DNA of 64,000 nt. Origin: Sindora glabra (lineage: Eukaryota > Streptophyta > Magnoliopsida > Fabales > Fabaceae). Every line of letters begins with the position of its first letter. Position 1 is the first letter of the stretch. The notes under the pieces were generated by a model, which saw nothing but the letters and a program-made list of their open reading frames with translations, had not been told where the DNA came from and searched no databases. The position numbers were made by a program, and so were the translations under genes. Location: assembly GCA_020226215.1 (NCBI GenBank), contig CM035231.1, positions 51,302,876-51,366,875 of the forward strand. Reading direction: 5' to 3'. Positions 12,872-24,790 of the stretch are shown piece by piece.

Positions 12872-13400
12872 CACTATAATAAATTAACACTTGTACCATG
12901 AATTATGCTATGAAAATACAAAAATTGTAGCAATTTTACCATTTGCCACTGGAATAAAAAAATTTAAACAAATGTCCAAAAAATAAAAAATTTATGCCAC
13001 AAGAAAATTTTACCTGTGGCAAAATATCACTTATGCCATGAATAAAGTTACGGGAACACAATTTTCGTGGTAAAGTATTACTTGACTATGAAAAAATTTT
13101 ATCCGTGACAAAATATCACTTATGCCACAAGATTAAGTTATGAAAACATAATTTTCGTGGCAAAGTATTACTTGTACTATGAAAAAAATCTTACTTGTGG
13201 TAAAATATCACTTGTACCATAAATTAAATTATGAGAATACATTTCTTATGGCAAAGTATCATTTGTGCCACAAATTAAATTACGAATATGTATTTTATAT
13301 AACAAAGTATTACTTATTTTATAATATAAGTCAAAAAAATTTATCTATAGCAAAATATTACTTATGCCATGAATTACTTCTATGAATAAAATCATAGTCA
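12872..13400. repeat. Left sub-terminal repeat array of CACTA 2
   Basis: Two alternating modules (about 51 and 40 bp) begin with GTGGCAAAATATCACTTATG and GTGGCAAAGTATTACTTGTA respectively. They repeat at least three times and are clearer here than in CACTA 1. Confidence 0.78.
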
Positions 13401-13704
13401 AATGTATCATTTTTTATAACTATACATATAAAAAATATTATTTATAATAAGTGCAACATGCTGCAATATGGTAAACAATAAAAAATATAAATATTTATAT
13501 ATTATAGATGTTTAACAAATAATTAATTCATCATTTAATCAACTAATTAACCCCATCAATCAAAATGAAAAAAAACTATAGAATTTAACATTTTCAAATA
13601 GTTAATTTATAAAATATATATATATAATATATATATAAAAAGATAGAACTATCCGTAAATTATATAATTATATACTTTTATTATTTTTCTTAAAATAATT
13701 TAAA

Positions 13705-13765
13705 TAGGAGTTAAACCCTAAACTTTAAGATATGTAAGAAAGAATTCAATTGTTAAGCTCTTAAG
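13705..13765 (-). other. tRNA-like module inside CACTA 2 (minus strand)
   Basis: Minus-strand GGGTTTAACTCC at 13707-13718 resembles a B box, with AAGAGCTTAACAATTG about 43 bp upstream. It is the counterpart of 8650-8715, somewhat more decayed. Confidence 0.3.
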
Positions 13766-15194
13766 TATTTTTATATACACATGTACCAAATTTAATTTAT
13801 TAGAATGTAACTATTTTTTATAAATAATAAATAATTATTTAACTTTACATTAATTAAATTTATATAATAAAATTAATATATAACAACAAAATAAATATTA
13901 TAATATATTAAAGATTGTATTATATAATTATTTAATGAATTTAAATTCTATACATACTAAAATTAAAAATTAATAAGATTTACATATACATATATACAAT
14001 ACATATGTATATAACAATTTTTTTCAATTCATTATTCAATCCAATTTTTAAATATCAATTAAAAAAAAATTCAAAATATAAAATATTATAAAAATTTGTT
14101 TTTTTATCTCATCACATTATTCTAAAAAAATATGATAACAAAGAAGATATATATATTATGAAAATACTAAAATCATTATATTATATATAAATAGTATAAT
14201 TTATGAGATAAGTTATAATAAGTTTTATTGTAGAAATATATAATAATAAATTTTACATTAATCACTTTAATATCAACAAAACTTTCATTAAAAAATTAAA
14301 AATAATAGTTATGTAAAATTATGTATAATTTAATAATAATAAAATTATTATATTAAAATATTTTTAAAAAATTATATTTGAGGGAGTGATGTATGTAAAA
14401 TAGTATAAATTTTCATGTTCATCATTTATTAATTCCAATTGTATTAATTTCATTTCTAACATATATTTTGTAATAATTTCTTTTCTTCTAAATAATAATT
14501 TAATTAATTTAGTCTATTCATTTATAATTTTATTGATAGGTTACTGACTTGATAAATGAAAGAATAAAAATTAAATATAAATAACTTATGAGTGAATAAA
14601 TTAATATAAAAAATTTGTGAAGGTTTGAATGATTTAATTTATATTTGTGAATGATAAAATATATATTATTAATGAAAATTAAAAGTAAATAATTTATAAT
14701 AATTTAAATTTTAATTTATAATTAAAATTTAAATATAAATAACAGTTCAAAATTATAATTTATATGGATATTTATTTTATATAATTCAATCTTTATTGAA
14801 GGAATTTTAAAAAATAATAAAAAATTACCTGAAAGATACAAAAAATTTACTTTTATTTCGTAATAACTTAATTAATAATAATTAATAAAAAATATTAATA
14901 AAAGGATAAAATTAACTAATTAATTATTTATGAGAGATAAATTTGATATAAGATATTTGTAAAGAATAAATTTGATATAAGAAAAATTACTAACAAAATA
15001 AATAGGAATTTAGTTTATAAAAAATTAATTTTTAAAATAAAATCATAAAATATTTTATTATTAGTGCATTTTAATTATATGTATTTATGTAATATTTTAT
15101 TATTATATAATTAGTGTCATATAAGTGTAGTTTTATTTTTGAAGTCAATCAGTCAATTAAAACTTTATATAAAATATATTGTATTATAATACTA

Positions 15195-15275
15195 AAGAAG
15201 CAAACTAGCGCAATGGCAAGGCATGACATTCCTCAGCTTGGAGATCCAGGTTTGATTTCCGGTAAATGCAATTAT
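15195..15275 (+). other. tRNA-like module inside CACTA 2 (plus strand)
   Basis: TAGCGCAATGG (15206-15216) is a good A box and GGTTTGATTTCC (15249-15260) a good B box, 43 bp apart. It points towards the minus-strand module at 13.7 kb. It probably descends from a tRNA-derived SINE or tRNA pseudogene that was already inside the CACTA ancestor. Confidence 0.45.
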
Positions 15276-15469
15276 AATTTCTAAACAAATAGAATTTCAA
15301 TGATTTATCCTAACTAGATATGGGTCAAAAGTATTAATAGATTTCAACAAATGTATAAATAAAATAATAAGATAACACCTGATTGAATTGGTTAGATAAT
15401 CGATTTAATTTAGATATATAAAAATTATTTTAGCTAAATATATTAGTTTTATAATTATTTTATTTTATT

Positions 15470-15767
15470 TTTATCACGAATTTTGCTACGATTTTATTCA
15501 TGGCAATATGAATTACTAGCCATGGATATACCTTTCTTGTCACATTTGTACTTGTGGCTAGAAAAATCTATTAGGCATAAGTGAACCCGTGGCAAAAAAA
15601 ATCATTTATGCCATAGGACCTTTTTTCCCGTGACAATTTCCTTGTCACGCTTACTTGTGCTATAGGACCATTTAACCAGTATTTCCGTGGCTAAATAGCA
15701 TAACTATGAAAATTTTGATCTTGTGCCACGATTTTAACTATGGCACAAATGTTAATTTATTGTAGTA
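15470..15767. repeat. Right sub-terminal repeat array of CACTA 2
   Basis: Repeated GTGGC/GCCAC motifs such as CCCGTGGCAAAAAAAATCAT, CTTGTGCTATAGGACCATTT and CTTGTGCCACGATTTTAAC precede the terminal repeat, matching the right array of CACTA 1. Confidence 0.72.
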
Positions 15768-15770
15768 ATT

Positions 15771-16799
15771 GGAACACTGAAAGAGATTCACATTTCCAAA
15801 GTTCAAATTTAATAATTGGTTATGTGTAAGTAAAGTATTAGCACCCTATAATATTTGTCCAAAGAACTTCTATCTTTTGAATTGAATTACAATGGTCTTT
15901 ATTATGTTATATATGTGATTTTCTAAAAGTGTAATTTTAATTTTAGTTAATTTGTTGATTTAGTTATCAAGTCCATCTAACTTCACGGTGAGATTTAAAT
16001 GAAATAGAATACTTCAATAATATTAGATACCATTATGATCACACTTTCAATTAAATTACTTTGATTTAATATATCATAAACATAAATTTTTATTATGTTT
16101 GAAAATTTTTTATTTTATTATTTTTAAAATATTTTTAATAAAATGATTGTAATATTATTTTTAAAATAATATGATAAAAAATTTATTTTAAGTAATTTTA
16201 TTTATTTATTTATTTATTAAAAGTATCGTATCAATAATTTTTAATTTAAAGCATTAGATTTGTTTAACTTCATGACTAAATATGAATAAAGAAGTTACTT
16301 AGAAAAATTGAAATCATAATTTCAATATTATTTCATATTTTTTAAAGTATCAAATTCATCCAACTTTATTGACTAAATAAGAATAAAGAAATTGCTCAAG
16401 AAAATAGAGGTTATATTTATTGTATTTACAATTAATTTTAATACTACTCCATCATAAAAAATAAATAAATAATATTTTCTTTTAAAATAATAAATAAAGA
16501 CATAATATAAATTATGAATGTGCACATGATTTCAATAGAGTAAAATAAATTAAGACATATCATATAAAAAAATGATAAATGTAAGATAATTTTATGTGCA
16601 ATAATATTAAAATTTTTTAATTTAACCAACTCACTAATTTAACTTTTAAAATATCTTTCACCTCAAAAGTATTAAAATTGATTAATTTTTTAAACTATTT
16701 TAATTTATTCTATTATAAGAATTACACAAAAATAACGCTTTAATATCATGAAGTTAAACAAAATATTAAAAGATTTTCTAAACTTATGTGATTTAATTC
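15771..16799. other. Non-coding spacer
   Basis: Very AT-rich with short ATTT runs (about 16198-16218). The minus-strand frame at 16444-16629 is low in complexity and judged chance. Confidence 0.5.
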
Positions 16800-17645
16800 T
16801 GTTCTCCAAATACCATTTTCATCGACTACGGTTGTTGTTTGTCAAGTCTACTCCCATTATTAGTGAACATAAACTTACCGGCAGCGTGTTTGTATATGAA
16901 AGCTATTGGTTTTTTAAATAGGCTTAGCTTTGATATTGGATCGTATCTTTACACTTTTTCATGAAGCCATTTTTCTGTAGTGTTAGAACGTATCAAGGCT
17001 GCTTTAGTGGCTCTTGGATTGGAAAGAAAAAAATAGAGAACGCATCATTGAAGTTGAATTTCAGTGTTTGGTTGAGGAGTGAAAGTGGGAAGTGATGTTG
17101 TCTATTGTGCTCAATTTTTTTTGTTAATTTCATTTCTCTCTATTTCTTTTAGTTTAGCTTGCTTCTCTGCTACTTTTTTAATAGTGTATTTCTCCTATTT
17201 TTGACCATAGGAGAGAGAGAGATAGCTATTATAGTGACCCCCCATGATTGAGGGTCACCTCCTCTCTTTGATGAATTTGCCTCACAACTCTATATGTAAG
17301 ATGAACTTTAGTAAGGGGTGCATTACAACTGGTAGTAACTTTAGTAGCATTTAGCCCCTCATGAGGTTCAATGATGATGGTAGCCAAATTTCAAAAATCT
17401 TCCACTCACCCATGTGAACCATGGAAAAAAATAAGAGAGAGAAAGAAAGAAAGATGAGCCATGCTTCTATATGCTAAATGTAATTCTAACATCAATGGCA
17501 TGAATTTTGTTAAACCTAATAGTTTCATAATTTTTAACTAACTTTCAAACTTGAAATGAATATTTATTTTTTGAATTATTATTATTTTATTATATTAAAT
17601 TCTATTTTAGTTATTATTATCTGAATAAAATTTAGTATCAACAAA
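16800..17645 (+). repeat. Dispersed repeat, copy B (about 0.85 kb)
   Basis: Counterpart of 455-1345 in the same orientation. Landmarks occur in the same order: ATAGGCTTAGCTTTGATATT, GCATCATTGAAGTTGAATTT, a GAGAGAGAGA tract, CCCCCCATGATTGA and CATGTGAACCATGGAAAAAA. Confidence 0.7.
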
Positions 17646-17964
17646 TTAGAAAACAAGAAAAAATTGTATAATTATGTCATGTTTGACATGATAAGATCGA
17701 AAAAAAAATTATTTAATAGGTACTATGGATTGAAAATGTTTATTCTATTGGAAATAATCATTTCAAGACTTGTGTGTTAATTTGAATTTGGATAAACATA
17801 TTACGTCCATGTTAGAAATTATCACACCTAATTGTGTAAAATAGGGTGTGAATGTAAAGAAACAAGAGAAAATGGAGGATTATTTGGCACTAATGTCTCT
17901 TTCATGGATTTGTTTGACTACTTTGTTGATCATTTATGGGTATCCCATCATAAATAAATCAAAT
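17646..17964. other. Short spacer
   Basis: About 320 bp of AT-rich sequence between repeat copy B and the Harbinger-like element. Nothing was identified. Confidence 0.4.
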
Positions 17965-17967
17965 TAA

Positions 17968-19292
17968 GAGGCCATTTGGTTGGGGTAAATCATAAAAGGG
18001 AAAGGGAATCATAGGATTTTATTCTCTTTGTTTTTATTTGATTAAAAAAAAATTCATTCCTTTTCTTCATTTTTTCTTAATAGGATTACCTCAAATAAGG
18101 AAATAGTAATTCTCCCCAAATTCTTAAGAAATCTCATTCCCTCATTATGAGTTTTGAATTTATCATATTCAATATGATGATAATGATAATAATATATTAT
18201 TATAAAATAATATAAGTAAAATTAAAAATAATTATTAATTAATAATTAATAATAAAAATAAAATATAATAAATTTAATTAAATAAATATAAATAATTATA
18301 TAATAATAATTATAATAAATATAATAAAGTATTTAGTAATATAAAAAATTAATAAAATTAATAAAATATTAATAATTTAATCATAATAATAAAATAATAA
18401 CTATCATGGTTACAAAAAATAATAAATAAATAATATAGTAATAATTGAAATAATAATAAAAATAAAGTATTAATAATTAAAATTAAATAATTATGAAATT
18501 AATAATATTAGTAAATATATAATATTTAATAGCATAAAAATAATTAATAATATTAGTAAATATATAATATTTAATAGCATAAAAATAATTAATAATATTA
18601 ATAAAATAATAATAAATATTATTTATGATAATATTAATAAAATAATAATTATTAAAAGTAATAATTAAATAAATAATAATTTTATTTTTAATAATAATTT
18701 TAATATAATTAAATAATATTTAATTAATATAAATAATAATTATTATATATTAATATCATTAATATTTATTTAATAAATAAATAATATTATTAAATATTAA
18801 ATAAATAATAAATATCATAATATTATTTATTTATATAAATAATATTATAATATTTTTAATAATTATTATTTTTGATATTATAATATTTTTAATTTATTAA
18901 TAATTAATAATATTAATAACATAATAATAAATATTAAAAATAATAATTAAATATAAAATAATTAATATTGTTATGATAATATTAATTATTATTAAGATAT
19001 TAATAATAGTTGAAATAATAAGTGTAATAATAAAAATAATATTAATTAGATATTAATAATTAATATTAAATAATTATAAAAATTATAATATTAGTAAATA
19101 AAATAAAAATAATAAGATAATAATTATTTTAATGATAATTATAGATAAGTTATTTTTTAATATAATAATTATTAATAAAGTAAATTAAAAATACTTAGTT
19201 CACTTTCCTGTTTAAATCAAATAGATTAGTAATCAAGAGCTATTATTTTCTTTTCCCCTAATTCTCTTTCTCTAATTTAAACTAATGGCCCC
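17968..19292. mobile_element. PIF/Harbinger-like non-autonomous element with an A/T core
   Basis: The left end GAGGCCATTTGGTTGGGG and the right end ACTAATGGCCCC are imperfect inverted repeats of the GGGGCCATTTGG type seen in plant PIF/Harbinger MITEs. Both sides are flanked by TAA (17965-17967 and 19293-19295), the usual 3-bp target. Similarity of the inner terminal regions continues for about 50 bp (AGGGAAAGGGAATCA against GAGAAAGAGAATTAGGGG). The interior (about 18170-19190) is nearly devoid of G and C and dominated by TAATAA-like words. There is no transposase. Confidence 0.72.
18501..18590 (+). repeat. Perfect 45-bp tandem duplication in the A/T core
   Basis: AATAATATTAGTAAATATAT and the next 25 bases occur twice in a row starting at 18501 and 18546. 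The identity of the two units marks this as recent relative to the surrounding decay. Confidence 0.85.
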
Positions 19293-19295
19293 TAA

Positions 19296-20416
19296 ATGAA
19301 TACTTGTGTTCTGCAAATTCAACGGGGAGATTCATAAATTTTTTAATAATTATTATAAACATTTTAAAAAAGAATTTTGAGCTCAAAATAACAATTATAG
19401 ACAATAAATGACATATTTATAATATTTTTAATACAAATGACCTACTCAAAATTAAATAAATAAAAATAAAAATAAAATAATTAATTTAGGGATAAAATCA
19501 TTAATTTAAAATAATTAATTAAGATTATATTGGATTAGAAGCTAAAAAGTTGGGTCCAAGACCGGAGCATGGGGTTGGCTAAGTGAAATTAATTTAATGT
19601 GTTAGTTTAATTTAAAAGTAAAAATATATAAATAAAAAAAGGAAAAAAATAAAATAAAATCTGTCCAACGGCTATTGGCTCTCATCTGCTTGGATGCAGA
19701 TTCAATAGACTATAGTTATTTAGGTCCATTTTCTAAATAGGATCTAATTTTTTGAGTCCTATACCCCCTTTTTCTTTTTTTTCAATTTAATGATAGTTTA
19801 TAAATTTAAATCCAGTTCTAACTATCATTTTGTACCCAAATCATTCATATATAAATGTAGATACTTTCACCACCTATGAAGTTATTATTTTTGTACAGCA
19901 GATATAACATGTATTATTACACTTATTCACTCAAAATAAATTATAATTTTTAATACTTTAACAGTTATAAAATACAATTTCTAACGAATGTAAATCCCAG
20001 CAAATTGATATATAAATAACAGCCGATTCTTTTTTATTGGATGGAAGTAAAATCATATATTATAATTACATTATAGTATATATGAAGTATTTTTCTCATT
20101 ATTCAAAAGAGTTTAAGATCAATGCAAGAGGCGCTGAATATAGCTAATTAAAATGTGAAGAATTGAGATTGTCAATACTTCGATGATGCTTGTTAAAAAC
20201 TTGTGGCGTTTGTATATTTTTTAAAATTCACAACTAAATAATATTAATACTTAATTTTAAAAATCTTATAACGTATGTAAATGAAAGTGAAACGTTAACA
20301 AACATGCTAAATATCGAAAAGGAAATTAACATTGAATTTTCAGCAATAATAGTTTCAGCAAAAGTAGGAAAATTTGACGGGTGACTTGTTATCACAGTGA
20401 GGACTGATGTAGAGAC
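19296..20416. other. Non-coding spacer
   Basis: AT-rich with a slightly GC-richer patch at 19650-19730 (CTGTCCAACGGCTATTGGCT region). No coding frame or repeat was recognised. Confidence 0.45.
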
Positions 20417-20420
20417 TTTG

Positions 20421-21348
20421 GGGATGATTGGTAAACGACGGTTAGAAGAGTTTTTGGTTTATTTGATCAAAATTTAGTTATTTTATTAATTTTCAGCTGA
20501 AACAATTATTTGGTGAGCAATCGTTTAAAACAGCTGTTACAATTAAAAAGGCTGAAACAGAAAACACTAACCAGTGCAATGTTTTCCAATTAGTTGATGG
20601 TCTGACTTTTTATTAATGATCAAATTATCTCCTCCTCAACTAGTGCTCTGCTGTTTCCTTTGGTGAGGTTGTTTCGCAAGGAAGATGGCTTTGAGAAGAC
20701 GGTCCACATTAATTCTGATGTCAGCGATGAGTCATGAAGCTTAGCTTAACCTGTCAATTGCTAGCACCACTTGCTTCAGCGACACCTCCGCCGTCGAGTT
20801 GCTAGACGAAGGAGTTAAAGAAATTGGGGCTGTCGCAAGCGCGGCTAGCTGATTTTGTTGCATTTGCTTTTTTGGAATTTTCACCTTCACTTGCTCTGTA
20901 CTCTATGAGAGAAGAAAAAGGTATCTTTGAAGTCTCCTTGATTTCTTATTTTTACGTAAAATATTATAATATTTATTTTTACATAAATATTAAATAATTA
21001 TAATTATTAATTTTTTATTGATAAGTTTATTTACTATAAAAATTATATTAATTTAAGTTTAAAAAATATTTAACATATAATAAATTATAATAATATATTA
21101 TTTATAAAAAATTTTATTTATTAAATAATATGTAAAATTAAAATATTAAAATAAAAAAATAATCAATTAATTTATAAAATATACTCATATCTTAATATAT
21201 TATTTTATATTTAAACAGTTAATCATAAATAACTAATTTTATTAAATATTTTTATTCAAATAGTTAATACAATTAAGTAGTTAAATTAACTAATACAATA
21301 AATTATCAAATAATAAGTACAACTACCGGTTAATTCCCAAACATTCCC
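20421..21348. mobile_element. Putative TIR element enclosing a GC-rich gene fragment
   Basis: Left end GGGATGATTGGTAAACGACGG and right end, read inverted, GGGAATGTTTGGGAATTAAC share a terminal pattern, with weaker inverted similarity continuing about 50 bp inwards (TTATTTGAT blocks). TTTG is present on both sides (20417-20420 and 21349-21352). The interior holds a GC-rich, gene-like stretch (20640-20870) followed by A/T-rich filler. The superfamily is uncertain; hAT- or Mutator-derived is possible. The short TTTG repeat could be chance. Confidence 0.4.
20685..20852 (+). pseudogene. Gene-fragment open frame with one internal stop
   Basis: The frame opens with MALRRRSTLILMSAMSHEA, meets TAG at 20742, then continues in the same frame with CFSDTSAVELLDEGVKEIGA and ends at TGA (20850). 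GC content and peptide composition are clearly unlike the surroundings. The peptide family is not recognised. It may be a captured host exon carried by the surrounding TIR element. It could also be a minor independent first exon, but no downstream exon was found. Confidence 0.35.
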
Positions 21349-21589
21349 TTTGCCCCCACACAGTTGTTGGTGTTCGTACGTCTCCCACAGAAAAAGTTCT
21401 CACGAAATATTTTTAAGGTGGGCATGTAGTGTGTATAAGAATAAAAATAAATATAAAAAATTTTAAATATTAATTTTTAATTATTTGTTTTTATATTTAT
21501 TTATATTTTTATTGATAATAGATATATAGTTAATTAATTAAATTTTTTTAATGTTATTACATTAAGAAAATTATTATCTCATAATATTA

Positions 21590-21770
21590 TAAAAAATAAA
21601 AAAATAATTTTTCAAATTTTCACACCAGTCCAACGAGTCAAGTGTGTAATCAATGCTAGTCGATGAGTAACCAACATTATTCAACCTTGGTGGGCCTCGA
21701 GAGCATCTTATTCCATCATTATGCAACTTTGATTCCCTGTCCTGTGAGGAAAATGATGTTACTCCCAATC
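21590..21770 (-). pseudogene. Exon-like fragment related to the tandem unit at 26-32 kb
   Basis: The minus-strand frame contains SKLHNDGIRCSRGPPRLNNV and then STSIDYTLDSLDWCENL. A plausible splice acceptor (TTTCCTCACAG) precedes GACAGGGAATC in the same strand. About 90 bp, starting at CCAAGGTTGAATAATGTTG, aligns with the start of each tandem unit between 26482 and 31.6 kb, where the frame is destroyed. The protein is not recognised. This is the least decayed version of a sequence that was copied several times nearby. Confidence 0.4.
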
Positions 21771-22088
21771 ATCTGTCCCGATATTATCTCGAAGTAAATC
21801 GCATTTATTTTCAGATTTCAGAATGCCGAGTTATTAGTTGAAAAAGAAAAAAAAACTTGAAGATTGGATCGAAATTAAGTTTTTATATTTATTAAATTAA
21901 ATTTTGTAAATTTAAGTTATCATCTTACATTTAATTCATAATTTTTAATTTAAATTTAAAATTTAATTTTAAATTTTACTTTTGATTCATATAATATTAT
22001 TATATTATAAATTTAATTATTTTTTTAACTATTGATATTGATATCATTTCGATCTACTCCACTTGATTATTTTAATTCAATGATAACA
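21771..22088. other. Non-coding spacer
   Basis: AT-rich sequence with TTTAAATTTAAA-type words. Nothing was identified. Confidence 0.4.
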
Positions 22089-22366
22089 GAGAACATATAT
22101 AATTTCGCCTTCGAAATTATGAAGTGTCTATAAATTTATCCCTAAATTATATAAAGTTATAATTTCATTAGTCAATAATAATTCCTATAGACAATTTTAT
22201 CTCTTTATATAGTAATTTAGGGATGAAATTGTATGTATGAATATGCATAAATAAATAAAATTATCTATATGAATCATTATCTAGAAATAAACTTATAATT
22301 TTATATAACTTAAAGATGAAATTGCCAATCCATTTTAATTTCAGAGATGAAATTATATATTGTCTC
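22089..22366. mobile_element. Fold-back MITE, about 278 bp
   Basis: The left arm (GAGAACATATATAATTTCGC onward) and the right arm read inverted (GAGACAATATATAATTTCAT onward) align over about 110 bp. Shared blocks are CTAAATTATATAAA/TTAAGTTATATAAA and CTATAGACAATTTTAT/ATATAGATAATTTTAT. There is no coding content and no clear target duplication, so the superfamily is not assigned. Confidence 0.6.
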
Positions 22367-22390
22367 ATAATAACATGCTTGTGAGCGAGA

Positions 22391-22541
22391 TCTACATTTT
22401 GTATGGCATTGGAAAAAATTCAGTAAATTTGAAGGATCATTTGATGTGTGTGTGTATCTACATTTTGTATGGCATTGGAAAAAATTCAGTAAATTTGAAG
22501 GATCATTTGATGTGTGTGTGTGTGAGAGAGAGAGAGAGAAA
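22391..22541 (+). repeat. 66-bp tandem duplication plus TG/GA microsatellite
   Basis: TCTACATTTTGTATGGCATT and the next 46 bp occur twice, at 22391 and 22457, essentially identical. The second copy runs into a TG run and then a GA run (to about 22541). The plus-strand open frame over this region only reflects the repeat. Confidence 0.9.
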
Positions 22542-22992
22542 TAAGTTTTTATAAAAAATTAAATTTCTCAAAAAATAATTTTTTAAATAAAATTTTTAGA
22601 AACTATTCAAAATTATTTGATTTATATTAAGGAAATAATACCTTTTAAAATGTAATTTTTTATATTTTATTTGATTTAATTTCAAATTTCTCAATAAGTA
22701 TTAATAGAATAATTATTGTATTTTCAATGTTATTATAATATATATTTATAAGTTTTAATTATTTTTAATTCCTTTCCTCTGAAATCATGTATGTACTATC
22801 TTTTATATCATATTTTTCATTAACTCAAAATTTTGTATTTTGAAAAAAATTATATTAATTCAAAACTCCTAATTTTACATTTTTTTTATCATTGAGAACT
22901 TTATTACTTTAAAAATACATCTTATATATATCTAATTTTTTTAATTCATTTACATGCAGTGTTATTGTGTCTGATCAATCTGTCTTCGAAAT

Positions 22993-23003
22993 GTGTGTAT
23001 ATA

Positions 23004-23060
<57 letters not shown>
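22993..23060. repeat. TA microsatellite
   Basis: A TGTGTGTATATATA tract continues as TA to about 23060. The minus-strand frame across it encodes a poly-Ile/Tyr run and is an artefact. Confidence 0.92.
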
Positions 23061-23064
<4 letters not shown>

Positions 23065-23149
23065 TAACTGAAATGGGGATGAAGCATAAAAAATTATCCC
23101 CATTAAGGCTTCGTTTTTAACGAAACGGAGAGTTTCGATAAAAGGACAG

Positions 23150-23420
23150 TGAAGATCTAATAATAAAAATGAATAATGAGGACTTTTTATGGCAGGGGGT
23201 CCCTCAGCGAGAAAGGATCCCAACCGCATGCGAGATGGTGGCGGCCCCTTTGGAAGTGATGAAGTATTCATTGTTTCTCTCCGTGAGGTGGAAATGAGAA
23301 GAAACGAGGAAGCTGGTTTGTTTCTTCCTCACTGACTTGGCGTATACTCGTGCGGAAAAAGGAGATGAAAATCTTCTAAACGGATTGTGACTTGCCATGG
23401 CACTCGAAAGCATAAGGTAT
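23150..23420. other. GC-richer exon-like island
   Basis: This island is open on both strands. On the plus strand a 48-codon frame (23189-23335) starts MAGGPSARKDPNRMRDGGG. On the minus strand a frame (23204-23413) starts with a basic, Ser-rich segment including MASHNPFRRFSSPFSARVYA, which looks like an organelle-targeting leader. Only one at most can be real. No flanking exons were found. It may be a first exon of an undetected gene or another captured fragment. Confidence 0.25.
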
Positions 23421-24485
23421 TAGTTAGCCTTAATTGGGAGTGAAAGTAGGCAACTCAGCTTGTAGGTATCCGATAACTTAGTTATTTCTATCCTAATTTA
23501 ACCTAATCCATTTGTTAAATAGAATAAATTTAAGATAAATTTTTTATTCATTTCATAAAATAAGATATGTCATATTATTTAAAGCTTAACCTATTAGTTT
23601 AGCCCTTACTTTTTGTAAATTAAGTTATATAATATCTATGAATATATAAAATTTTGAGAAAATTTTGTACGCATTTAATAAATATATTAAAAAATCTAAC
23701 ACATCATTATTTTCTTAATTTTAGATTATATTATAATTATTTAAATGATTAGTTTATAAGTATTATTGTAATATTTTTGTCTATTTTGAGATCAAATCAA
23801 ACTTGAATAGAGTTCAAATTGAGCCAAACTTTGAATTTTATAATTCCTAGTTAAGATAAGTTCAAATTAAAATATTATTATTGGTTTTAGCTTGGGCAAA
23901 TGTTAATTGATTTATACTTGATAATATTAAAACTTGATTTGATTTAATTTAATTTAATTTAATTCTACTTTTGATTGTATTTTTAAGAATATTTATTAAT
24001 TATTAATTGGTCTATAAAAGCTACCAAGGTAGGTCAAGTCATATAAAAATATACTTAAACTAGGTTATGCCAAATTTTCAATCTATCATAAACTTATATG
24101 TTAGGCCAAATTAATTTTTTTTAATGTAGGCCTAGCCTATTTTATTCAAAACCAATTTTAGACTAACTTACTTCCATTCTTAGTCTTTAAAGGTGTTTCA
24201 TATATTAACTTGTTAAAAAAATAACCTCTAGTATGATAAGTTTTATAGGATAGCTTTAATTTTTTTTAAAAATTTATCCTTCTTTTTTCTTTTAATTAAT
24301 GATAATACATGTCTTTAATTATGTAAATCTAATATTATTTGTTCCAAAATCAATTGATCAAGAATAAAAAATAATTAAAAATTATTCCTATTTTTTAGTT
24401 TTAAGGTCATACTTAAATTTAGAATTTTTAAAAACATATTATAAAAATAGCTACTAACAAGAGCTTTTACTTTTTAAAACATATA
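23421..24485. other. Non-coding spacer
   Basis: AT-rich, with TAGGCCTAGCCTATTTTATT-like words near 24120. No coding frame was supported. Confidence 0.45.
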
Positions 24486-24489
24486 AACA

Positions 24490-24790
24490 ACATGGACCGA
24501 CCCTTTGTCTTTTGATTTCTTGTCCTAATCTTGAGTTAGGCATACTCAAAGGTTTCAATACCTACCGTGCAAAGTAAATGTGATTAATATTTTACTATGG
24601 TCGGCCCAAAAACATCGGCCACAACTTTGGCTTTGATTCCTTGCGTGAATCTTTTTCATATATCTTCCGAGATTTTTAATACTTTCAATGCAAAACAAAT
24701 TAAATATAACTAATATTGTATTATGGTGGACTCAAGAACAACAAGCTCAACTTCGTTTTTGATTCCTTTTTGTCCTAGGCTTGAGCAAAC
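24490..24790 (+). repeat. Degenerate tandem repeat, unit about 120-130 bp, 2-3 copies
   Basis: Each unit runs: TTTGATT-CCTTG-TCCTAATCTTGAG, a pause, AATAC(C/T)T(A/T)C(C/A)(G/A)TGCAAA, a TAATATT-TA-TATGGT(C/G)G block, then C(C/T)CAA(A/G)AACA and an AACTTTGGCTTTGATTCCTT-like end. Copies start near 24510, 24640 and 24760, each diverged. Confidence 0.55.

Larger units (their letters stand above)
12872..15767. mobile_element. Non-autonomous CACTA (En/Spm-type) element 2
   Basis: Left end CACTATAATAAATTAACAC, right end GTTAATTTATTGTAGTA (last G changed to A). The flanking target duplication is a perfect ATT (12869-12871 and 15768-15770). The body is collinear with CACTA 1 from end to end, including sub-terminal arrays, both tRNA-like modules and the A/T-rich core, with many scattered substitutions. 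No transposase frame exists. The plus-strand frame at 13179-13385 is an artefact of the sub-terminal repeats: its peptide repeats KYHLCHKLNYE about every 20 residues. Confidence 0.88.

Noticed and set aside
13179..13385. Open frame of 68 codons, plus strand
   Set aside because: Its peptide is a 20-residue repeat produced by the sub-terminal repeats of CACTA element 2.
22975..23271. 98-codon minus-strand frame
   Set aside because: Its tail is a translated TA microsatellite (Ile-Tyr run); only the GC-richer island was kept as a weak candidate.
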